NCBI GenBank assembly: GCA_903825285.1
Contig: CAIJZY010000001.1
Coordinates: forward strand, 19,185 to 83,184
Direction: 5' to 3'
Source: an uncultured Opitutia bacterium
GTDB lineage: Bacteria > Verrucomicrobiota > Verrucomicrobiia > Opitutales > Opitutaceae
DNA: 64,000 nt
Part shown: one piece after another, positions 35,599-45,596 of the stretch
Numbering within the stretch: position 1 is the first letter of the stretch
How the letters are laid out: each line of letters starts with the position of its first letter
The notes under the pieces: model-generated
Seen by the model: only the letters and a program-made list of their open reading frames with translations
The model's database searches: none
Told to the model about the DNA's origin: nothing
Program-made: the position numbers and the translations under genes

Positions 35599-37142
35599 GC
35601 GGGCGCCTCCGTCCTCACGCCGGCCATCATCAGGCCGAGCCGCTCCTCGGTGGCGTCGGCGCGGGCCACCTCGCCCATGATTTCGCCGTCGTGCATCACC
35701 AGGATCCGGTCCGCCAGGCCGAGGATCTCCTCCAGCTCGACCGAGACGAGCAGGATCGCCTTGCCGGAGTCGCGGAGCGCGACCAGCTGGCGGTGGATGA
35801 ACTCGATCGCCCCGATGTCCACGCCGCGCGTGGGCTGGCCAACGAGCAGCACGCGGGGGTCCGACTCGATTTCCCGCGCCAGCACGAGCTTCTGCTGGTT
35901 GCCGCCGGAGAACGCCGCGATGCGCCGGCGCGGCTCCGGCGGACGCACGTCGTACGCGGACATCTTGCGGGCACAGCCCGCGCTGATCGCGGCGCGATTC
36001 AGGAAACCGCCCTGCTGGTAGGCCGCGAGGTCGTGGTAGCCGAGGATGGCGTTGTCCTCCGCCGAGAAGCTCGCGACCACCCCCATGCGCAGCCGGTCCT
36101 CCGGCACATGGGCCAGGCCGAGCCGGCGACGCGCGCGGGCATCGAGCCCCTCGCGCACGAGGTCGCGGCCGCCCAGCGAGATTTCGCCCCGCGTCGGGGT
36201 GCACAGTCCGGCGATCGCCTCGAGCAGTTCCGACTGGCCGTTGCCGGCCACGCCGGCCACGCCCACGATCTCGCCGGCGCGCAGCGTGAAGGAGGCGGAT
36301 TTCACCCGTGCCACGCCCCGGCGGTCGCGCACCGCGAGATCCCGCACCGTCAGCAAGGTCGCGCCCGGCTGCGCCGGGCCCTTTTCCACCGACAGCAGCA
36401 CCGCGCGCCCGACCATCCGCTCGGCAAGCTCGCGGGGCGAGGTGGCGGCGGTGGCGACCTCCGCGACGACCGCCCCCTGCCGCATGACGGTCACGCGGTC
36501 GGTCGCGGCCATGACCTCGCGGAGCTTGTGGGTGACGAGGATGACGCTCTTCCCCTGGGCGCGCAGCCGGGCCAGCATGCGGAAGAGCTGGTCGGCCTCC
36601 TGCGGCGCGAGCACGGCGGTCGGCTCGTCGAGGATGAGCAGCTCCGCCCCGCGGTGCAGGGCCTTGAGGATCTCGACGCGCTGCTGCAGCCCGACCGGCA
36701 GCTCGCCCACGACGGTGTCGAGCGGCACCTCGAGACCGTAGTCGCGGGCCAGCTGCTCCAGCCCGGCCCGGGCGCGGGCGAGTCCGCCGGCCAGCCGGGC
36801 GCCACCCTCGGCGCCGAGCAGCACGTTCTCCAGCACCGTGAAATTCTCCACCAGCATGAAGTGCTGGTGCACCATGCCGATGCCGGCCGCGATCGCAGCC
36901 TGGGGCGAGTCGAGCTCCACCCGGCGACCCCGCACGTGGATCTCGCCAGCGTCGGCCCGGTGGAGGCCATAGACGATGTTCATCAGCGTGGACTTGCCCG
37001 CGCCATTCTCGCCGATGAGCCCGTGGATCGTGCCCGGGGCGACGGTCAGCGAGACCGCATGGTTGGCGTGGACCGCGCCGAAGCGCTTGTCGATGCCCCG
37101 CAGCTCGAGCGCGGGCGCGGCCGGATCGGGAGTCAGGGCCAC
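35595..37142 (-). CDS. ABC transporter ATP-binding protein, two ATPase domains
   Basis: 515 residues with two nucleotide-binding domains, as in sugar and nucleoside importers. First domain: Walker A GENGAGKSTLMNI, signature VGLQQRVEILKAL, Walker B LLILDEPTAVL. Second domain: GVAGNGQSELLEAI (degenerate Walker A, usual in this class), signature FSGGNQQKLVLARE, and LLVGQPTRGVD. The GTG at 37142 is the start that fits the N-terminus (ALTPDPAAPALELRGIDKRFG); 13 bases separate it from the substrate-binding gene. Confidence 0.92.
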   Translation of the reverse strand: MALTPDPAAPALELRGIDKRFGAVHANHAVSLTVAPGTIHGLIGENGAGKSTLMNIVYGLHRADAGEIHVRGRRVELDSPQAAIAAGIGMVHQHFMLVENFTVLENVLLGAEGGARLAGGLARARAGLEQLARDYGLEVPLDTVVGELPVGLQQRVEILKALHRGAELLILDEPTAVLAPQEADQLFRMLARLRAQGKSVILVTHKLREVMAATDRVTVMRQGAVVAEVATAATSPRELAERMVGRAVLLSVEKGPAQPGATLLTVRDLAVRDRRGVARVKSASFTLRAGEIVGVAGVAGNGQSELLEAIAGLCTPTRGEISLGGRDLVREGLDARARRRLGLAHVPEDRLRMGVVASFSAEDNAILGYHDLAAYQQGGFLNRAAISAGCARKMSAYDVRPPEPRRRIAAFSGGNQQKLVLAREIESDPRVLLVGQPTRGVDIGAIEFIHRQLVALRDSGKAILLVSVELEEILGLADRILVMHDGEIMGEVARADATEERLGLMMAGVRTEAPA

Positions 37143-37155
37143 GCGGATGTCGGGG

Positions 37156-38136
37156 TTACGGTTTGTACTCCGACACCTTGATCCGGCCCGCGACGATGTC
37201 CGCGCGCGCCTGGTCAAGCCGCTGCTTCATCGTCGGGGTCAGGATGCCGCGGTTGTACTCGTCGTACGAGTAGTCCACGCCGTTCTCGGCGAGTCCGAGC
37301 GCGACCTGCCCGGCCCGCCACGTGCCCGACCGGGCGTCCGAGAACGCCTTGTAGACCGCGACGTCCACGCGTTTCACCGCCGAGGTGAGCACGCTGCCGG
37401 GATGGAGGTAATCCTGGTTGCTGTCGCAGCCGATGCTGAGCATCCCGGCGTCCTGCGCCGCCTGCATCACGCCGATCCCGGTGGCGCCGGCGGCATGGAA
37501 GACGACGTCGGCGCCGCGGCCGAACTGGCTGCGGGCCAGCTCGCCGCCCTTGGTCGGGTCGCCCCAGGCCGTGGGCGTGGTGCCGGTCATGTTCTGGAAC
37601 ACCTCGACCGTTGGGTTCACGTGGCGCGCGCCCTCAACGTAGCCGAGGGCGAACTTGCGGATGAGGGGGATGTCCATGCCACCCACGAAACCAATCTTGC
37701 CGGTCTTGGACGCGAGCGCGGCGGCCATGCCGCAGAGGAACGAGGACTCCTGCTCGCGGAAGTTGATCGACTGGACGTTGGGCAGGTCGACGACCGCGTC
37801 GATGATGGTGAACTTCACCTCGGGGAACTGCCGGGCGACCTTCTCCACGGCCGAGGCCTGGGTGAAGCCGACGGCGACGATGATGGTGGCGCCGCGGCGG
37901 GCGAGCTGCGCCATGATCTGCTCGCGCTGGGCGGCGTTGGTGATCTCGAACTCGCGGTAGGCGATGCCGGTGTCGGCCTTGAATTTCTGCGCGCCCTCGC
38001 TGGCCGACTGGTTGAACGAGCGGTCGAATTTGCCGCCGAAGTCGTAGACGATCGCGGGCGAGAACTCGTTCGCGACACCCGCCGCCGCGGCGGCGAGACC
38101 GGCCAGGAACGCGAGGGAAAAACGGGAAAAGGACAT
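37156..38136 (-). CDS. BMP-family substrate-binding protein
   Basis: 326 residues; first gene of the importer operon. Signal peptide MSFSRFSLAFLAGLAAAAAGVA without lipobox, so a free periplasmic protein. The mature part has IVYDFGGKFDRSFNQSASEGAQKF, VGFTQASAVEKVARQFPEVKFTIID, FLCGMAAALASKTGKIGFVGGMDIPLIRKFALGY and VVFHAAGATGIGVMQAAQDAG, all typical of the BMP (PnrA/Med-like) family that binds nucleosides. Purine or pyrimidine nucleoside uptake is therefore the likely role of the operon. Confidence 0.93.
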   Translation of the reverse strand: MSFSRFSLAFLAGLAAAAAGVANEFSPAIVYDFGGKFDRSFNQSASEGAQKFKADTGIAYREFEITNAAQREQIMAQLARRGATIIVAVGFTQASAVEKVARQFPEVKFTIIDAVVDLPNVQSINFREQESSFLCGMAAALASKTGKIGFVGGMDIPLIRKFALGYVEGARHVNPTVEVFQNMTGTTPTAWGDPTKGGELARSQFGRGADVVFHAAGATGIGVMQAAQDAGMLSIGCDSNQDYLHPGSVLTSAVKRVDVAVYKAFSDARSGTWRAGQVALGLAENGVDYSYDEYNRGILTPTMKQRLDQARADIVAGRIKVSEYKP

Positions 38137-38207
38137 GGGCGAAAAGCTGGGCGCGACGCTGCGACAAACCGGGGGGCGAGGCAATGCCCTTTGCGGAAAA
38201 ACTCGGG

Positions 38208-38311
38208 CGAACGCCCAACGCCGAACATCGAAGTGAACTCCAGCGTGCGGCCATGCCGCGGACGATCCTTCGATGTTGGGCGTCCGGCGTTCGGCGTTGG
38301 GCGTGCGCCCG
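38208..38311. repeat. inverted 7-bp periodic arrays (unit CGAACGC), core shared with 17853-17962
   Basis: Left arm 38208-38235 (CGAACGC, CCAACGC, CGAACAT, CGAAGTG), right arm 38270-38311 (TCGATGT, TGGGCGT, CCGGCGT, TCGGCGT). The core CTCCAGCGTGCGGCCATGCC...GGACGATCC is the reverse complement, with few changes, of the core at 17895-17927. Confidence 0.85.
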
Positions 38312-38323
38312 GGGTATTTCCCG

Positions 38324-40891
38324 CTACCCGATCCGCACCGGCGGCAGGGACCAGATCTGCTCGGCGTACTCGCGGATGGTGCGGTCGCTGGAGAATTTGC
38401 CCATGCGCGCGGTGTTGAGGATCGCCTTGCGCGCCCAGCCCGCCTGGTCGCGGTAGGCGGCGTCCACGCGCGCCTGCGCGTCGCTGTAGGCGCGGAAGTC
38501 CGCCAGCACCAGATAGGGGTCGCCGCCGGCCAGCAGGCTGTGGTGCACGAGGCTGAACGCGCCCGGCGCGCCCGGCGCGAAGTAGTCGCTGCCCAGCCAG
38601 TCGATCACGGCGCGCAGTTCCTCATCCGCGCGGTACAGGTCCCACGGGCTGTAGCCCCGGGCCCAGAGCGCCTCCACCTCGCCGACGTTGAGGCCGAAGA
38701 TGAAGATGTTGTCGTCGCCGACCTCCTCGCGGATCTCGACGTTGGCGCCGTCGAGTGTGCCGATGGTGAGCGCGCCGTTGAGCGCGAGCTTCATGTTGCC
38801 CGTGCCCGACGCCTCCTTGCCGGCGGTCGAGATCTGTTCGGAGAGGTCAGCGGCGGGGATGATCTTCTCCGCGAGCGAGACGCGGTAGTTGGGGAGGAAG
38901 GCGACCTTGAGCTTCCCGCCGATGCGGGGGTCGGCGTTGATGCGCGCGCCGATGACGTTGATCGCGTAGATGATGTTCTTGGCGAGGTCGTAGCCCGGCG
39001 CGGCCTTGGCGGCGAAGACGAACACGCGCGGCACCACGTCGAGGTCGGGCCGCTGCAGCAGCCGGCGGTAGAGCGCGAGGATGTGCAGCAGGTTCAGGTG
39101 CTGCCGCTTGTACTCGTGGAGGCGCTTGATCTGGACGTCGAAGAGCGCGTCGGGCGAGACCTCGAGGCCGCACTCGGCCTGGATGACGGCGGCGAAGTCC
39201 ACCTTGTTGGCGCGCTTGATGGCCATGAACTCGCGCTGGAAGGCGGGGTCGGCGGCGCGCTTTTCCAGGCCGCGGAGCAGGTCGAGGTCGCGGGGCCAGT
39301 CGGCCCGGCCGAGCGCGTGCGTGATCAGCGCGGCCAGCCGCGGGTTGCTCTTCAGGAGCCAGCGGCGCGGCGTGATGCCGTTGGTCTTGTTCTGGAAGCG
39401 GCCGGGGAACAGCGCGTCGAACTCGGGGAACAGGTGCTTCTTGAGCAGCTCGGTGTGCAGCGCGGCGACGCCGTTGACGGCGTGCGAGCCGGCCACGGCG
39501 AGGTTGGCCATGCGGACCATCTTGTGGCCGTTCTCCTCGATGAGGGAGCACACGCGCTTCTTCTCGTTGTCGCCGGGCCACTTCGCCTCGACCGCGACGA
39601 GCAGGTGCGTGTTGATGTCGTAGATGATCTGGAGGTGGCGCGGCAGCACGCGCTCGAAGAGCCCCACGCCCCACTTCTCGAGGGCCTCGGGCAGCAGCGT
39701 GTGGTTGGTGTAGGCGAAGGTCCGGGCGACCACCGCCCAGGCGGCGTCCCAGGCCATGCTTTCCTCGTCGAGGAGGATGCGCATCAGCTCGACCACGGCG
39801 ATCGCCGGGTGCGTGTCGTTCAGCTGGATCGCGACCTTGTCGGCGAAGTTCGCCCAGCTGTTGCCCTCCTTGCGGAAATGGCGGCGCACGATGTCGCGCA
39901 GCGAGCAGGCCACGAAGAAATACTGCTGGGTCAGGCGCAGCTCCTTGCCGTTCTCGGTCTTGTCGTTCGGGTAAAGCACCTTCGAGACGGTCTCGCCGAG
40001 CGCCTGCTCCTGCACGGCCTCGACGTAGCCGCCGCGGTTGAAGGCCTCGAGGTCGAAGTCCTCCGAGGTCTTGGAGGCCCAGAGGCGGAGGATGTTGACG
40101 GTGTTGGTGCCGTAGCCCGCGGTGGGGATGTCGTGCGGCACGCCGACGAGGGTCTTGGTGTCGACCCAGCGCGGCCGGTAGTTGCCGCGGTCGTCGAAGA
40201 CGTTCTCCACGCGGCCGTAGAGGCGCACCTCCTGCGTGTACTCGGGGCGCACGACCTCCCAGGGCTCGCCGAAGCGGATCCAGTTGTCGGGATGCTCGAC
40301 CTGCTGGCCGCCGACGAAGGTCTGCTTAAACAGGCCGAACTCGTAGTAGATGCCGTAGCCAAGCGCGGGGTAGTCCATCGTCGCGAGCGAATCGAGGAAG
40401 CACGCTGCCAGCCGGCCGAGGCCGCCGTTGCCGAGGCCCATGTCCATCTCCGACTCGCGGATCAGCTCAAAGTCCTGCCCGAGCGAGGTCAGCGCCGACT
40501 TGGCCGCGTCGAGCAGCCCGGTCGCGAGGAGGTTGTTGCCGAACAGCCGGCCCATGAGGTACTCGAGCGAGAAGTAGTACAGCCGGCGGACGTTCTGCTC
40601 ATTGTGCACCGTCTGCGTCGCGATCATGCGCACGTGGATGGTGTCGCGCACGGCCAGCGCCGTCGCCACCCACCAGTCGCGCGGCGTGGCCGAGCCGGCA
40701 TGGCGGGCGAGCGTGGACACGAGGTGGCGCTGGATGAGCGAGCGCAGGGCGACCTCGGGCGAATCGGGGTGCGGCCGGGCCGTCTCGGCCGGGGCCGGCT
40801 TCGTCACCGGGGCCGGCGCGGGCGCCTTGGGCCGGGAGGCCGGAGCGCGAACCTGGGACTGGGTGGTCTTATTCTTGGCGGCGGGCGGCAT
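38324..40891 (-). CDS. glgP: glycogen phosphorylase
   Basis: 855 residues. Releases glucose 1-phosphate from glycogen with pyridoxal phosphate. After a Pro/Ala/Lys-rich N-terminal extension of about 45 residues the family core begins. Motifs: [72 protein letters not shown], and near the C-terminus [28 protein letters not shown], whose lysine binds the cofactor. The ATG at 40891 is preferred over an upstream in-frame TTG. A periodic repeat lies between it and the BMP operon promoter side. No other glycogen gene is near. Confidence 0.96.
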   Translation of the reverse strand: MPPAAKNKTTQSQVRAPASRPKAPAPAPVTKPAPAETARPHPDSPEVALRSLIQRHLVSTLARHAGSATPRDWWVATALAVRDTIHVRMIATQTVHNEQNVRRLYYFSLEYLMGRLFGNNLLATGLLDAAKSALTSLGQDFELIRESEMDMGLGNGGLGRLAACFLDSLATMDYPALGYGIYYEFGLFKQTFVGGQQVEHPDNWIRFGEPWEVVRPEYTQEVRLYGRVENVFDDRGNYRPRWVDTKTLVGVPHDIPTAGYGTNTVNILRLWASKTSEDFDLEAFNRGGYVEAVQEQALGETVSKVLYPNDKTENGKELRLTQQYFFVACSLRDIVRRHFRKEGNSWANFADKVAIQLNDTHPAIAVVELMRILLDEESMAWDAAWAVVARTFAYTNHTLLPEALEKWGVGLFERVLPRHLQIIYDINTHLLVAVEAKWPGDNEKKRVCSLIEENGHKMVRMANLAVAGSHAVNGVAALHTELLKKHLFPEFDALFPGRFQNKTNGITPRRWLLKSNPRLAALITHALGRADWPRDLDLLRGLEKRAADPAFQREFMAIKRANKVDFAAVIQAECGLEVSPDALFDVQIKRLHEYKRQHLNLLHILALYRRLLQRPDLDVVPRVFVFAAKAAPGYDLAKNIIYAINVIGARINADPRIGGKLKVAFLPNYRVSLAEKIIPAADLSEQISTAGKEASGTGNMKLALNGALTIGTLDGANVEIREEVGDDNIFIFGLNVGEVEALWARGYSPWDLYRADEELRAVIDWLGSDYFAPGAPGAFSLVHHSLLAGGDPYLVLADFRAYSDAQARVDAAYRDQAGWARKAILNTARMGKFSSDRTIREYAEQIWSLPPVRIG

Positions 40892-40962
40892 GGGACGAGG
40901 TGGGTTTGGTACCAAGAATCATGCCAACGGGCAGGCGAGGCACGCCAATTCTTTCGCCGCTC

Positions 40963-42741
40963 CTAGCGCTGGAAGCGGCGGTCCAGCTCGCCGTGGGACC
41001 ACTCGATGAAGGTGGGCCGGCCGGCCGGGCTGGTGAGGGGCGCCCGGGTCGCGAACAGCTGCGCGACAAGGCCCTGCAGCTCGGCCTCGCCTGCGGTGGC
41101 GGGGAGGCGCACGGCCTTGGCGGCCGCGAGCCGGGCGAGCTCCTCGCGGGCGAGGTCGGTGTTGCGGTCGGGCACGCGGCCCTCGCGGAACGCGCCGAGC
41201 AGGTCGCGCAGGAACGGCTCGGCGTCCCCGGGCTCCATCCAGCCCGGCACCGCCTCGATGCGGAAGAAGTTGCGCCCGAACTCGCCGATCTCGAAACCGT
41301 GCGCGTTGAGGAACGCCAGGCGGTCAAGCAGCAGCGCCGCCATGATCGGGTCGAGCTCCACCGGCACCGGCAGCAGCAGCCGCTGGCTCGGCACCGTCCC
41401 CGCGCGGAACTGGTCCTGCAGCCGCTCGAACCACACGCGCTCATGCGCCGCGCGCCGGTCGAGCAGCACGAGCCCCGCCGCCGTCTCGAACAGCGCGTAC
41501 TGCCCATGGGCCACGGCGAGGAAGCGCCAGTTCATCGAGACCGGATGGGAGATGCCGGATACCGGAGGTGATACCCGCAGCTGGGGCGCGGCCACGGGGG
41601 GAATCATCGCGGGCGAGGGCCCTGAGGTCACGCGCGCCGGCGGCGTGGCTGAAAACGGGGGAAACTGTGTCGGCGCCGGCTCCGGGCTCCGGGCTCCGGT
41701 TTCCGGCATCCGGATTCCGGCCTCCGGCCTCACCGGCGCGGTCGCCGGCCCGCTCATCTCGCGCAGGCGCTGCAGCACGCTGCGGATGACGAAGGCGCGG
41801 ACCGCGGGCTCGCTCCGGAAGCGGACCTCGCGCTTGGCGGGGTGGACGTTGACGTCGACCGCGGCGGGATCGCAGCTGAAGAAGACGAACGCGAGCGGGT
41901 AACGGCCCTTCGGGAGCGACTCGTGGTAGCTCTCGATCAGCGCATAGTTGAGCGTGCGGCTGTCCACCGGGCGCTGGTTGACGAAGACGATCATCTCGTG
42001 CCGGGTCGCCCGGCCCGATCCGGGTCGTCCGATGAGGCCCTCGAGCTGCATGCCCGACTCGGCCGATGCAATCGGCTCCAGCGCCGCGGCGGTCTGCCGG
42101 CCGAAGATCTCCCCCACCCGCTCCGCCAGCGTGGCGCACTCCGGCGAGCGGAAGCTGACGCGGCCGTCCTCGACCAGCGTGAACGCGACCCCCGGGCAGG
42201 CCAGCGCGTAGAGGCGGACGCACTGCGCGATGTGCGCGGCCTCGGTCTGGTCCGTCTTGAGGAACTTGCGGCGGGCCGGGACGGAGTTGAAGAGATGCGT
42301 GACCTCGATGCTGGTGCCGACGGGCCGGCCGCAGTCGCGCACGTGCACCATCTTGCCGCCGTTGACCAGGACCTCGGTGCCGGCCTCGTTGCCCGCCGCG
42401 CGCGTCTGCAGCAGGAAGCGCGACACGCTCGCGATGGATGGCAGCGCCTCGCCGCGGAAGCCGTAGCTCGCCAGCCGGTCGAGGTCCGCCGCCTCGGCGA
42501 TCTTGCTTGTGGCGTGGCGCTCCAATGAGAGCAGGGCGTCGTCGCGCCCCATGCCCGTGCCGTTGTCCTCGACCCGCATCAGCGCGCGCCCGCCGTGGCG
42601 GAACTCGACCTCGATGCGCGTGGCGCCGGCGTCGAGGGCGTTCTCGACGAGTTCCTTGACCACCGCCGCCGGCCGCTCGATGACCTCGCCCGCGGCGATC
42701 TGGTTGGCAACCCGGTCAGGCAGAAGGCGGATCTTGGTCAT
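40963..42741 (-). CDS. mutL: DNA mismatch repair protein MutL
   Basis: 592 residues. The N-terminal GHKL ATPase is intact: VANQIAAGEVIERPAAVVKELVENALDAGA, VEDNGTGM, HATSKI, YGFRGEALPSIASV, and NVHPAKREVRF. A Pro/Ala-rich linker (about 345-410) leads to the dimerisation domain. The C-terminal nuclease motif that is DQHAxxE in endonuclease-type MutL reads DRRAAHE, and the zinc-site ACPHGRP reads TSPAGRP, so the endonuclease site seems lost. The ATG at 42741 touches a periodic array upstream. Confidence 0.95.
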   Translation of the reverse strand: MTKIRLLPDRVANQIAAGEVIERPAAVVKELVENALDAGATRIEVEFRHGGRALMRVEDNGTGMGRDDALLSLERHATSKIAEAADLDRLASYGFRGEALPSIASVSRFLLQTRAAGNEAGTEVLVNGGKMVHVRDCGRPVGTSIEVTHLFNSVPARRKFLKTDQTEAAHIAQCVRLYALACPGVAFTLVEDGRVSFRSPECATLAERVGEIFGRQTAAALEPIASAESGMQLEGLIGRPGSGRATRHEMIVFVNQRPVDSRTLNYALIESYHESLPKGRYPLAFVFFSCDPAAVDVNVHPAKREVRFRSEPAVRAFVIRSVLQRLREMSGPATAPVRPEAGIRMPETGARSPEPAPTQFPPFSATPPARVTSGPSPAMIPPVAAPQLRVSPPVSGISHPVSMNWRFLAVAHGQYALFETAAGLVLLDRRAAHERVWFERLQDQFRAGTVPSQRLLLPVPVELDPIMAALLLDRLAFLNAHGFEIGEFGRNFFRIEAVPGWMEPGDAEPFLRDLLGAFREGRVPDRNTDLAREELARLAAAKAVRLPATAGEAELQGLVAQLFATRAPLTSPAGRPTFIEWSHGELDRRFQR

Positions 42742-42742
42742 G

Positions 42743-42776
42743 AATCGCGGAAACGCGGAGGGGCGGAGTCGCGGAA
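42743..42776. repeat. 8-bp periodic array, left side of the GxxExxY cassette
   Basis: Four 8-base units AATCGCGG, AAACGCGG, AGGGGCGG, AGTCGCGG fill the gap between the mutL start codon and the GxxExxY stop codon. They match the inverse of the array at 43159-43190. Confidence 0.85.
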
Positions 42777-43157
42777 TCAATTCGATAGCACGACTCGACG
42801 GATTTCCAGCGTGGGTTTTGAGAAATTAATGACGAGCGCGAGCGGCAGCCAGGTCGCCTTCAGGTACGAGCGCGCCGTGGCCAGATGGACATCCTCGATC
42901 ATACGGCAGGCCTTCAGCTCGACCACCACCCGATCAGCAACCAGGAGGTCCAGCCGGTGCTCCCCGATCGGCCGGCCATCGTACATGACGGGGACGGTCT
43001 TTTGGCGGTCAAAGCCGAGTCTGGCCTTGGTCAGCTCCATGGTCAGGGCCTCCGCGTAGATCTTCTCCAAAAACCCCGGTCCCAGCGCGCGGTGCACACG
43101 GATGCCGCAGCCGATGATTTGCTCGGAAAGCTCCGCCTCCACCAATTCCATCGCCAT
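42777..43157 (-). CDS. GxxExxY protein (PD-(D/E)XK nuclease-like)
   Basis: 126 residues, full length for the family. The eponymous motif is GPGFLEKIYAEAL (about residue 26); HRLDLLVADRVVVELKA carries the D-(x)n-ExK pattern of a nuclease-like core (about residue 68-82), and HLATARSYLKATWLPLALVINF follows. Function is unknown; genes of this family occur as dispersed small ORFs in many environmental genomes. Both gaps around it (mutL side 35 bases, argH side 33 bases) consist entirely of 8-base arrays in inverted orientation, and its stop codon lies inside the array, which suggests the gene and the arrays arrived together. Confidence 0.9.
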   Translation of the reverse strand: MAMELVEAELSEQIIGCGIRVHRALGPGFLEKIYAEALTMELTKARLGFDRQKTVPVMYDGRPIGEHRLDLLVADRVVVELKACRMIEDVHLATARSYLKATWLPLALVINFSKPTLEIRRVVLSN

Positions 43158-43158
43158 G

Positions 43159-43190
43159 CTCCGCGTTTTCGCTGTTCCGCGCTTCCGCGA
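43159..43190. repeat. 8-bp periodic array, right side of the GxxExxY cassette
   Basis: Units CTCCGCGT, TTTCGCTG, TTCCGCGC and TTCCGCGA run from two bases past the GxxExxY start codon to the argH stop codon. They are the inverse of the left array's TCGCGGAA unit. Confidence 0.85.
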
Positions 43191-44591
43191 TCAACCCAGC
43201 CGCCTCTGCCAGCGCTTGAGCTGCTTTGCGAGCTGGGCGGGGCCGGGCATGCCGGTGCCGGTGCGCAGGGCCAGGCCGCGCGCGGGGTCGAAGACCTGCG
43301 TCCAGTCCGGGCCAAAGGCCTCATGCACCTGCTGCACCTCCTCCAGCGGAAGCTGGTCGAGCTTGATGGTGTGCTGCTCGGCGAGCCGCACGACCGCGCC
43401 CACCGCGTGGTGGGCCTCGCGGAACGGGACGCCCTTCCGCACGAGATAATCCGCCAGGTCCGTCGCCAGCAGCGCCGGGTCGGACACCGCGGCGGCGCAG
43501 CGGTCGGGATGAAACTTGAGCCCGCCCAGCACGCCGGCCAGCACGTCGGCGCAGAGGGCCGCCTGGTCAAAGGTGTCGAACACCGGCGGCTTGTCCTCCT
43601 GCAGGTCGCGGTTGTACGTCAGCGGCAGGCCCTTCACCAGCGTGAGGAGCGCCTGCAGGTTGCCCTGGAGCCGCGCCGCCTTGCCGCGGAGCAGTTCGCA
43701 GGCGTCGGGGTTCCGCTTCTGCGGCATCAGCGACGAGCCGGTGCTGAACGCGTCGGACACGTCGGCAAAGCGAAATTCCGCCGTGCTCCACAGGATGAGA
43801 TCCTCCGCGATGCGGGAAAGGTGCACGCCGAAGAGTGCGCCGGCATTGGCGAACTCGATGAAGACGTCGCGGTCCGCGACCGCGTCCATCGAGTTCTGCG
43901 TGACCTGCGGCCGGCCCTTCGCGTCGGTGAAGCCGAGCAGCTTCGCCGCGTACCCGCGGTCGATGGGCAGCGTGGTGCCGGCGATCGCGCCGGCGCCGAG
44001 CGGGCACCAGTTGGCGTGCGCCGCCACGTCCGCCAGCCGCGCGCGGTCGCGGTCCAGCATCTCGAGCCAGGCCAGGAGGTGGTGCGAGAGGAAGACGGGC
44101 TGGGCCCGCTGGAGGTGGGTGTAGCCGGGGATGAGCACCGTGCGATTCGCCGCGGCGACGCCGAGCAGCGCGCGCTCCGCGGCGGCGATCTTCTCGCCGA
44201 GCACGCCGCAGGCCCACTTGAACCACAGCCGCATGTCGGTCGCGACCTGGTCGTTGCGGCTCCGGGCGGTGTGCAGCTTGGCGGCGGCGGCCACGCGCTT
44301 GGTCAGCGCGTGCTCGATGTTCATGTGGACGTCCTCGAGCTTGGTGTCCCACGCGAACTTCCCCGCCGTGATCTCGGCGGCGATGGCGTCGAGCCCGCCG
44401 TGAATGGCGTCGCGCTCCGCGGCCGTGATCAGGCCGACGTGCGCGAGCATGGCGGAGTGCGCCTTGCTGCCGGCGATGTCAAAGAGGGCCAGGCGGCGGT
44501 CGAACGAGACGGACTCGCTGAAACGCAGCATCAACTCGGCGGGGCCCGCGGTGAAGCGGCCGCCCCAGGTCGCTTGGGAAGTCTTGGCCAT
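43191..44591 (-). CDS. argH: argininosuccinate lyase
   Basis: 466 residues, family-typical. Last step of arginine synthesis, splitting argininosuccinate into arginine and fumarate. Fumarase-superfamily motifs: [19 protein letters not shown] at the N-terminus, [25 protein letters not shown] with the catalytic histidine, and the mobile loop [20 protein letters not shown]. No other arg gene is adjacent. It is divergent from the secreted-protein gene at 44708. Confidence 0.96.
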   Translation of the reverse strand: MAKTSQATWGGRFTAGPAELMLRFSESVSFDRRLALFDIAGSKAHSAMLAHVGLITAAERDAIHGGLDAIAAEITAGKFAWDTKLEDVHMNIEHALTKRVAAAAKLHTARSRNDQVATDMRLWFKWACGVLGEKIAAAERALLGVAAANRTVLIPGYTHLQRAQPVFLSHHLLAWLEMLDRDRARLADVAAHANWCPLGAGAIAGTTLPIDRGYAAKLLGFTDAKGRPQVTQNSMDAVADRDVFIEFANAGALFGVHLSRIAEDLILWSTAEFRFADVSDAFSTGSSLMPQKRNPDACELLRGKAARLQGNLQALLTLVKGLPLTYNRDLQEDKPPVFDTFDQAALCADVLAGVLGGLKFHPDRCAAAVSDPALLATDLADYLVRKGVPFREAHHAVGAVVRLAEQHTIKLDQLPLEEVQQVHEAFGPDWTQVFDPARGLALRTGTGMPGPAQLAKQLKRWQRRLG

Positions 44592-44707
44592 GACGCGCAG
44601 AGCAGACGCCGCCGCCCCCCGGCGCGCAAGCGCGAAGCGGGGCGCGCTTTTTCCCGTCGCCCAGCCTTGCGCCTTGCCCCGTGTGCCGCACCTTCCACGC
44701 TTTTGCC

Positions 44708-45160
44708 ATGCCGCGCGTCCCGCTTCTTTTCCTGCTGCTTGGCCTGGCCCTGGCGCCGCTGGCGCGGGCCGGCGAGCTGGACCTCGGCCATTATCAAGCG
44801 GTGGAAATCCCGCCCGTCCGGACCTCGATCTACATCGGTCGGGTGACGTTGACCTTTGCGGGCCTCGTCCGGCACCACGGGACCTACACGTCGGAATACT
44901 CCGCCAAGGTCTTCCCCTATTTTTTCTATAATGAGCGCGGCCACCTCACGATCACCGTGACCGATGAGATGCTGCAGCGGCTGGCGAAGGGCGAGACCGT
45001 GCAGTTTCAAGGGCACGGGCTGAGTTCCGACGGCGAGGAGCGCCACATCGAGGGCAAGGCCATGCCCGTGGACGCGCTCTCGGGCCATATCAAGGTGCGC
45101 GTCTTCGTCTCCAAGCACATCCAGCTGATCTTCAATACCTCGTACCGCTTCCATCCGTAG
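44708..45160 (+). CDS. secreted protein of unknown function
   Basis: 150 residues with signal peptide [21 protein letters not shown]. The mature part is beta-rich: [61 protein letters not shown], and a C-terminal [23 protein letters not shown] do not recognise a family. Immediately after its stop codon begins an integrase remnant in another frame, so it marks the edge of an inserted region. Confidence 0.7.
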   Translation: MPRVPLLFLLLGLALAPLARAGELDLGHYQAVEIPPVRTSIYIGRVTLTFAGLVRHHGTYTSEYSAKVFPYFFYNERGHLTITVTDEMLQRLAKGETVQFQGHGLSSDGEERHIEGKAMPVDALSGHIKVRVFVSKHIQLIFNTSYRFHP

Positions 45161-45161
45161 G

Positions 45162-45476
45162 CGGTATCTTCCCGGCCTGCCGTCGGTCCTGTGGGACGGA
45201 CTCAAAATCTATCCGTTTGAGCCTCAGTCGTGGGGGCCGCTGCACAAGCGCATCGCCAAGAAGATTGGCTTTTGGATCCAAGACGGGTGCCGCAAGACAG
45301 CCGCGACAAACTACTACAAAATCCACGGCATGGTGGCGACGCAGGCCCTTCTCTGCCAGGAAGGAGCCTCCCTCAGCATCTTTCGCCATTACGGCGGTCT
45401 CGTTTCGCAGGCCGAGGCCAAACGGTTTTACAGCCTCAACCCGGCCGACTTCCTGACCAAGGTCTCCACCAACTAA
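45162..45476 (+). pseudogene. tyrosine recombinase, C-terminal remnant
   Basis: An open stretch of about 104 codons without start: LPSVLWDGLKIYPFEPQSW, then GCRKTAATNYYKIHG, SLSIFRHYGGLVSQAEAKRFYSLNP and a stop. The R-x(n)-H-x(2)-R/H and final tyrosine arrangement (CRKTAATNYY, FRHYGG, KRFY) resembles the last catalytic block of tyrosine recombinases common in this phylum. The catalytic N-terminal part is missing, so this is an inactive remnant. It lies beside the ArsR operon and suggests insertion here. Confidence 0.6.
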
Positions 45477-45596
45477 GATGTAGAAGGCCCGCGCGGCGGC
45501 TTTCGTGATGCGGCCCAGGCCCATCGTAAAGAACCAGGGACCGCGGGCTGATTGGCAACGCGCTCGCTCACCCGAGCGGCCGTTGCTATCGCGATC

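Noticed and set aside
38273..40966. 897-codon plus-strand open frame opposite glgP
   Set aside because: Complement of strongly conserved glycogen phosphorylase; composition is that of a codon-phase shadow.
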